Assembly (NCBI GenBank): GCA_963575745.1
Contig: CAUYUJ010022426.1
Coordinates: 274,962-332,461 of the forward strand
Source of the DNA: Prorocentrum cordatum
Lineage: Eukaryota; Sar; Dinophyceae; Prorocentrales; Prorocentraceae
DNA length: 57,500 nt
Direction: 5' to 3'
Below the pieces are notes generated by a model. The model ran no database searches. It was not told the origin of the DNA and was given only the letters and a program-made list of their open reading frames with translations. Both the position numbers and the translations under genes were made by a program. Within the stretch, counting starts at the first letter, position 1. Each line of letters starts with the position of its first letter. Below are positions 53,270 to 57,500 of this stretch, in pieces.

Positions 53270-56200
53270 CTAAGGTATACTCGCAAATGGCCTGGATCCG
53301 CCGAGGGGGGGGGATTCACGATCCATATTACATCGAGGCGAGCACTTGTGTTCCGGACGTTTGCAAATACTTAGGCCTTTTGCGAATGGGGGAACGCGCT
53401 CGGTGATCCCGGAACTCTTCATGGCGAGGTGTGGCGGGGCTTGCCGCAGGCAGCTGGACACCACGAACACATCCAAAGCCACGCCGCTCTCCACGCAGAC
53501 CCGCTCCTGGGGAAACCAAGAGGTATCGATACCGCTGCTTCCTGGACCTCTCCCAGGGTGCGTTCTCACAAAGACTTCGAGGCGAATCCAGCGGTGGCGA
53601 CGACGGCCTCCCAGCAGGCCCCAAAACGGGAACACGGGCGGAGGGTAGCGATATCGGGCCTTTCCCTCCTCTGAGGTCCATGGCACGCCGCACGGCCTCG
53701 GCGACCCACGACATGTCGTTGTCGGTGGCGCCGGCCCCGAGCGTCGTCAGGAAGAGCCGGCGCGACCCGGCCGCCCCCTTGTGGAAGGCGGCCGTGACCA
53801 GCGCGACCCACAGCACGGCCTCCAGAAGAAGGAGAAGTAGCGGCGAAGAAAAGTAAAAGGTCGATTTTTCCGCCGTCGGATACGACTCCCCGGGAGGCTG
53901 CAAAGTCATACCCGCGGGGCGTGCGTGGCACCGTAGGGTAGAACCTTTGCAGTCGCCCTGGGGGCAGGCGTCCCGGGGGGCGGAGCAGTAAAATGTTATG
54001 CTGTTCTTCGCTGCCTGAGACAAACGGTACTATTAAGCCTCGAACTTATCCCTATCCATAAGCCCTAAGACTGGCAAGCGCAAAGTCAGTAACAGTCTTA
54101 GGGATGGTCCCTCACCAACATCGACATCGAGATGAGGCGATGCCAATCGTAGAACTGGGGATATGTTCCAGGCAAATAATCCACACAAGAACACTCGGAG
54201 TTCCGCGCGGATGCCTTCGGTCGGCGCCGGGCCCCCTCCCTCGCGCGCGGGGCGCGGCGGGGGCGGAGGCGCAGCCAAGGGGCCCCCCAAGCGCAGATCC
54301 AAGACATCCGTGCGGAGCTCAGGTCACTTGGTGCTTGTGCGGCTGTCTCCGTCGAGCCCTGGACCCTGAACCTGCTTCCCCCAGGACCACGGCTTCATCC
54401 AAAGCCGTTTGTCACTGTCTCACTGCCCCTGGGCCCGTGGGAAGCCCCAGGAGCCCGACGACACGGACCACCTCGGGACCCGTCCCCGTCAGGACCAGGC
54501 TCCTTCGCGGCGAGGCCTCGTAGGACGCCTCCAGCACCAGCCGCGCCAGGGGCTCCCACAGCACCGCGGGGCTCTGCGACTGCGCCACCGAGCATGCGGT
54601 GCAGAACACCTGCGTCACCACCTGCCCGGGGTCGCCGACCAGCGCGCTGCCCCACGAGCGCCCAGTCACCTCGACGCCAGCCTGCACCCCCACGCGCAGC
54701 CGCGCGCGCAGGCGGTCGCGGCCCTCCTCCGGCGGAGACCGCACAGAGCATGAGCACAAACCCTCGGAGCTCCGCGCGGCTTCTTGGATCGGCGACCGTG
54801 CCATCGCTCGGACGTCCATTCTCCGTGCGTTTGTCGGTTTCGTGCGTGCTTCTGTGGCCAGATCATCCAGTTATGTGCGCGTTTCTTATACCGCGTTTCG
54901 ACATTGGGCGGAGGGGGGGGGGGAAAGGGGGTCTGTTTAGAACCGTGCGTCCTGTGGGGCATGGACTCCACCTGCTCGAAACAGGCGCAAGAAAAACAGC
55001 CAGGATCTGCTCAATCGGGGGGGGCCCGCGCCGATCGGCAAAACAAGGAATAACAAAAACAACCACTGTGCTCCTCAGTGGTCTTTGACATGAAAAATTG
55101 CACACGCGTCCGAGCGATGCCGAGCCCCTGGCGCGCGCGCCAGGGAGGGGGGGCGCCCAGGAGTCCGCGCCGAGTTCCGCCAACTGTCGTGCGGATGTCG
55201 GCTTTCGGCCCTCGAGCTGAACACATGTTGGGCGCCCGAATTATCTGGGGCGCCCGAGTTTTCTGGGGTGCCTCGGGCCCGGGGTAGCTCGGGCTTGCCT
55301 TCCCGAGGAACGAACCCGAGTTGGCCAGGCCCGAATTTCAGGGCGCCCGAATCATCCGGGGTGCCTCGGGCCCGGGGCAACGCGGGTTCGGGTTCACGAA
55401 AAACGAACCCGAGTTGGCCCTGACCCGAGTTACCCCTGATGATTTGGGGCTCTGGGCGCCCGAGTGATCTGGGTGCCGCGGGCCAGGGGCAACTCGGGTT
55501 CGGATTCCCGAAAACAAACCCGAGTTAGCCCTGACCCGAATTACCCCCTGATGATGTAGGGCTCTGGGCGCCCAGGTGATCCGGGGTGCCTCGGGCCAGG
55601 GACAACTCGGGTCTGGATTCCCGAACAACAAACCCGAGTTGGCCCTGACCCGAGTTACCCCTGATGATTTGGGGCTCTGGGCGCCCGAATGATCCGGGGT
55701 GCCTCGGGCCCAGGGACAACTCGGGCTCGGATTCTCGAAAAACGAACCCGAGTTAGCCCTGATCCGAGTTACCCCTGATGATTTGGGGCTCTGGGCGCCC
55801 CATTTATCGGGGGCAACTCTGCCCAGGGGCAACTCGGGTTCGGGTTCCCGAAAAACGAACTCGAGTTAGCCCTGACCCGAATTACCCCTGATGATGTGGG
55901 GCTCTGGGCGCCCGTGTGATCCGGGGTGCCTCGGGCCTTGTGCAACTCGGGTCTGGGTTCCCGAACAACAAACCCGAGTTGACCCTGACCCGAGTTACCC
56001 CTGATGATGTGGGGCTCTGACACTGTTGCCGTTTTCGGTCTCCTCGCCATCGCTCGGACGGCCATTCCCCGTGCATGCTTCGATTTCGCGCGTGCACTGT
56101 CCCGAGGGCTTCTTAGAAACAGGCTGCTTCTTAGAAGGCGCCAGCCTTACATCTATAGATAAGGCCCGCGCCTTCTAAGAAGCAGGGGTGCTTCTAAGAA

Positions 56201-56970
56201 GCCCTCCCCCCTCCGAGCCTCCCCCCACCCCCCTCTGCGCGTGGCTGAGAAAAGGAGCACGCGCCCGAGCGACGCCGAGCTTCCCTCGCTCTGTCTTCGC
56301 CCCACGCCTGCTGCGGGCTGACCAACAGCCAGAACGAGGACGGCCCACGACGTCGCCAGAAAGCACCGCTCGCCTCGCGCCCCGCCGGCCTCTTGCCTCC
56401 CCCGGCTCCTCGCCCAGGCCCGCCAGCCCCCCGCCCGCCGCCTCGAGGCCCGCCTCGTCGGCCACCGGGCGCCCGCCCTGCACGACCACGCCAGGAGCGG
56501 CGCCGCCGTGCGGGCCGAGCTCGGCCAGGAGGTCCGCGAGGCAGTCGACCTTAGGAGGAGAGCTCCACACATCAGCAGCAGCCCCAGCCAGGCCCATCCT
56601 GGGGGCCCAGGACAAGTGCACAGGCCCTCCAGGCCTAGGCCAGGAGGGTATACATGGTCGAAGGTTTGGGCCCCCCGCCCCCCCCCAATGCTAATGCCAT
56701 CGCCCCCCCCCCCTCCCGCGCGATGACGCCCCCCCCCCTGTGGGCGTGGCGTGGTGGCTCCCCCCCCCCTGTGAATGTGTTGTGGGTGTGGTGTGTTGCT
56801 GTGGGTGTGTGCGGGGTGACGCCATGGTCCTCCTCCCCCCCTCCCTCCCCCCTGTGGGTGCGGTGTGGGTGCGGCGTGTGGCTGGGATTGGCGTCATGTT
56901 GACAGCTCCGGTGCTCGACTTCGTCGCCGCCGCCGCTGGTGGTGCCGTCGACGTCGTCGTCGTCGTCGTT

Positions 56971-57013
<43 letters not shown>

Positions 57014-57394
57014 GCGTCGTCGTCGTCGTCATTGCCGTCGTCGTCGTCGTCCTCCTCCTCTCCTCCTCGTCCTCGTCCTCCTCCTCGTCCTCCTCCTCCT
57101 CCTCCTAGTCCTCCTCCTCCTCCTCCTCCTCCTCCTCTTCCTCCTCGTCCTCCTCCTCCTTCTCCTCCTCCTCCCCCCCCCATCCCATCTGGGGGGGGGG
57201 CCCGAGGACCCCCCTGGGACCCGTCCCATCTGGGGGGGGGGCAGGTGGACCTGGAGCCCGCGATCATATGCACCAGTCCAGGGCCCAAAACGGACCTGGC
57301 CAGAGCTGGTGGTGGTGTATTGTTGGCGTCCCTCCGTGACCTGGTGCAGCCGGCTCTGGCCCTCGCGCAAGGCCCTGTCGCCAGCGTCCGTCAC
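53270..57394 (-). CDS. Macro-domain-like protein, five exons, 5' end outside the window
   Basis: Minus-strand exons 57394-57296, 56549-56442, 54726-54517, 53819-53679 and 53506-53270 (TAG). All four joins are phase 0. Donors are GT, GC, GC and GA; acceptors are AG followed by G. At the third junction both exon edges read GAG|GCC. The joined product has QVVTQVFCTACSVAQSQSPA, ARLVLEASYEAVLWVALVTA, RLFLTTLGAGATDNDMSWVA and VALDVFVVSSC. This order matches a protein family I know from dinoflagellates whose LTxLGxGxFGN-type motif resembles the phosphate-binding loop of macro domains; the usual FG of that motif is TD here, so ligand binding may be lost. Exons 1-2 encode helical text (ALREGQSRLHQVTEGRQQY; VDCLADLLAELG). 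The macro link is tentative. The C-terminal 45 residues may be intronic read-through. Confidence 0.65.
53521..53650. mobile_element. Family 3 dispersed repeat, copy 2, filling an intron
   Basis: Shares TCTCCCAGGGTGCG, TTCGAGGCGAATCCAGCGG and GGTGGCGACGA with 32808-32930. It occupies 130 of the 172 bases of intron 4 (53507-53678) of the macro-like gene, as expected for an introner. Confidence 0.65.
54190..54330. mobile_element. GC-rich foldback element (family 2), copy 3
   Basis: GAGTTCCGCGCGGATGCCTT at the left and ACATCCGTGCGGAGCTCAGG at the right form inverted ends; core GGGCCCCCTCCCTCGCGCG. It lies in intron 3 of the macro-like gene. Confidence 0.6.
54801..55124. mobile_element. TIR family 1 element, copy 3 (long)
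   Basis: Starts CCATCGCTCGGACGTCCATT and ends CACGCGTCCGAGCGATGCCG. The inner GTTTCGTGCGTGCTTCTGTG matches copies 1 and 2. At 324 bp it carries about 200 extra bases, including a G-run at 54,912-54,923. It lies in intron 2 of the macro-like gene, about 75 bases upstream of exon 3 in genomic order. Confidence 0.7.
55230..56030. repeat. 112 bp hairpin satellite, about seven copies
   Basis: The TGATGATTTGGGGCTCTGGG-type block recurs near 55437, 55549, 55661, 55777, 55889 and 55999. Each unit holds AACTCGGGTTCGG...CGAACCCGAGTT, a 12 bp-arm hairpin, and a GGTGCCTCGGGCC block. The array abuts TIR family 1 copy 4 and lies in intron 2 of the macro-like gene. Confidence 0.85.
56047..56279. mobile_element. 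TIR family 1 element, copy 4, with nested hairpin
   Basis: Starts CCATCGCTCGGACGGCCATT and ends CACGCGCCCGAGCGACGCCG. The middle holds a palindrome: GCTTCTTAGAAGGCGC (56128-56143) with GCGCCTTCTAAGAAGC (56169-56184), and an outer GGGCTTCTTAGAA / TTCTAAGAAGCCC pair. Probably another small element inserted in this copy. Confidence 0.7.
56938..57178. repeat. GTC then TCC microsatellite
   Basis: (GTC)n at 56,940-57,045, then (TCC)n to about 57,178. It lies in intron 1 of the macro-like gene. Confidence 0.9.
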
Positions 57395-57500
57395 CTGGGG
57401 AAGACGGGCAACGGCTGCACTCTGTGTAAGGTCAACGGCGCAGAGGGTCCCGAACTGCGACCGGACATCGGAACAACATTACCCTGGCGAAAAACTCAAC

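Noticed and set aside
53270-53400. A zinc-binding C-terminal domain (Cys/His in the last 45 residues of the macro-like gene)
   Set aside because: Spacing matches no finger and the segment may be read-through past an unseen splice site.
55338-56065. Repetitive protein of NSGQGQLG type on the minus strand
   Set aside because: The 112 bp satellite (about 37 codons plus 1 base) yields long open frames by chance; hairpin structure, not codons, is conserved.
1-57500. Dinoflagellate spliced-leader gene, tRNA or rRNA genes
   Set aside because: I looked by eye for the conserved leader text CCGTAGCCATTTTGGCTCAA on both strands and for tRNA-like cloverleaf boxes and found none.

Overview
The window looks like nuclear DNA of a dinoflagellate, probably a GC-rich lineage such as Prorocentrum; the genus is inference. 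Three observations support this. Genes that can be reassembled by hand have many short exons whose introns start with GT, GC or GA and end in AG, usually followed by G. Several proteins belong to families I recognise only from dinoflagellate genomes. The space between exons is filled with microsatellites, hairpin satellites and small terminal-inverted-repeat elements. I see no bacterial operons, rRNA, tRNA, CRISPR array or viral structural genes. Nearly every supported gene lies on the minus strand, which fits the unidirectional gene blocks of dinoflagellates.

Layout. Positions 1-1,497 hold a frame-broken minus-strand gene. Positions 3,257-9,006 hold an eight-exon gene of unknown function with a C2HC zinc knuckle and a Gln-rich region. 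Positions 9,163-16,977 hold a block of large minus-strand reading frames ending in a DDE-type transposase-like protein with a C2H2 finger; a 24-25 bp imperfect inverted repeat flanks the block, so I treat it as a candidate large transposable element. Positions 17,576-18,517 hold a small four-exon basic coiled-coil gene whose exons join in frame exactly. Positions 19,079-26,500 are almost gene-free: alternating 42/50 bp hairpin repeats, a foldback palindrome of about 1.1 kb, microsatellites, and miniature inverted-repeat elements. Positions 26,683-32,264 hold a six-exon, four-EF-hand calcium-binding gene. Positions 32.4-37.0 kb are repeats and unassigned GC-rich DNA. Positions 37,364-39,461 hold a decayed tnp2/CACTA-like transposase. 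Positions 40,435-51,793 hold five minus-strand genes of dinoflagellate-type families, separated by a repeated composite spacer; one of them is bracketed by two unrelated hairpin arrays that share a 42-43 bp period. Positions 53,270-57,394 hold the 3' part of a five-exon macro-domain-like gene whose introns contain small mobile elements.

How parts relate. The EF-hand and macro-like genes show intron gain linked to small repeats: one intron of the macro-like gene is mostly a dispersed repeat, and the two halves of the internally duplicated EF-hand gene differ in intron content. Many large open frames (transposases and the 40-52 kb genes) carry single-base frame breaks, some at homopolymers, so either these are decaying copies or the assembly has indel errors. 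Gene functions beyond EF-hand, transposase and macro-like calls are unknown.
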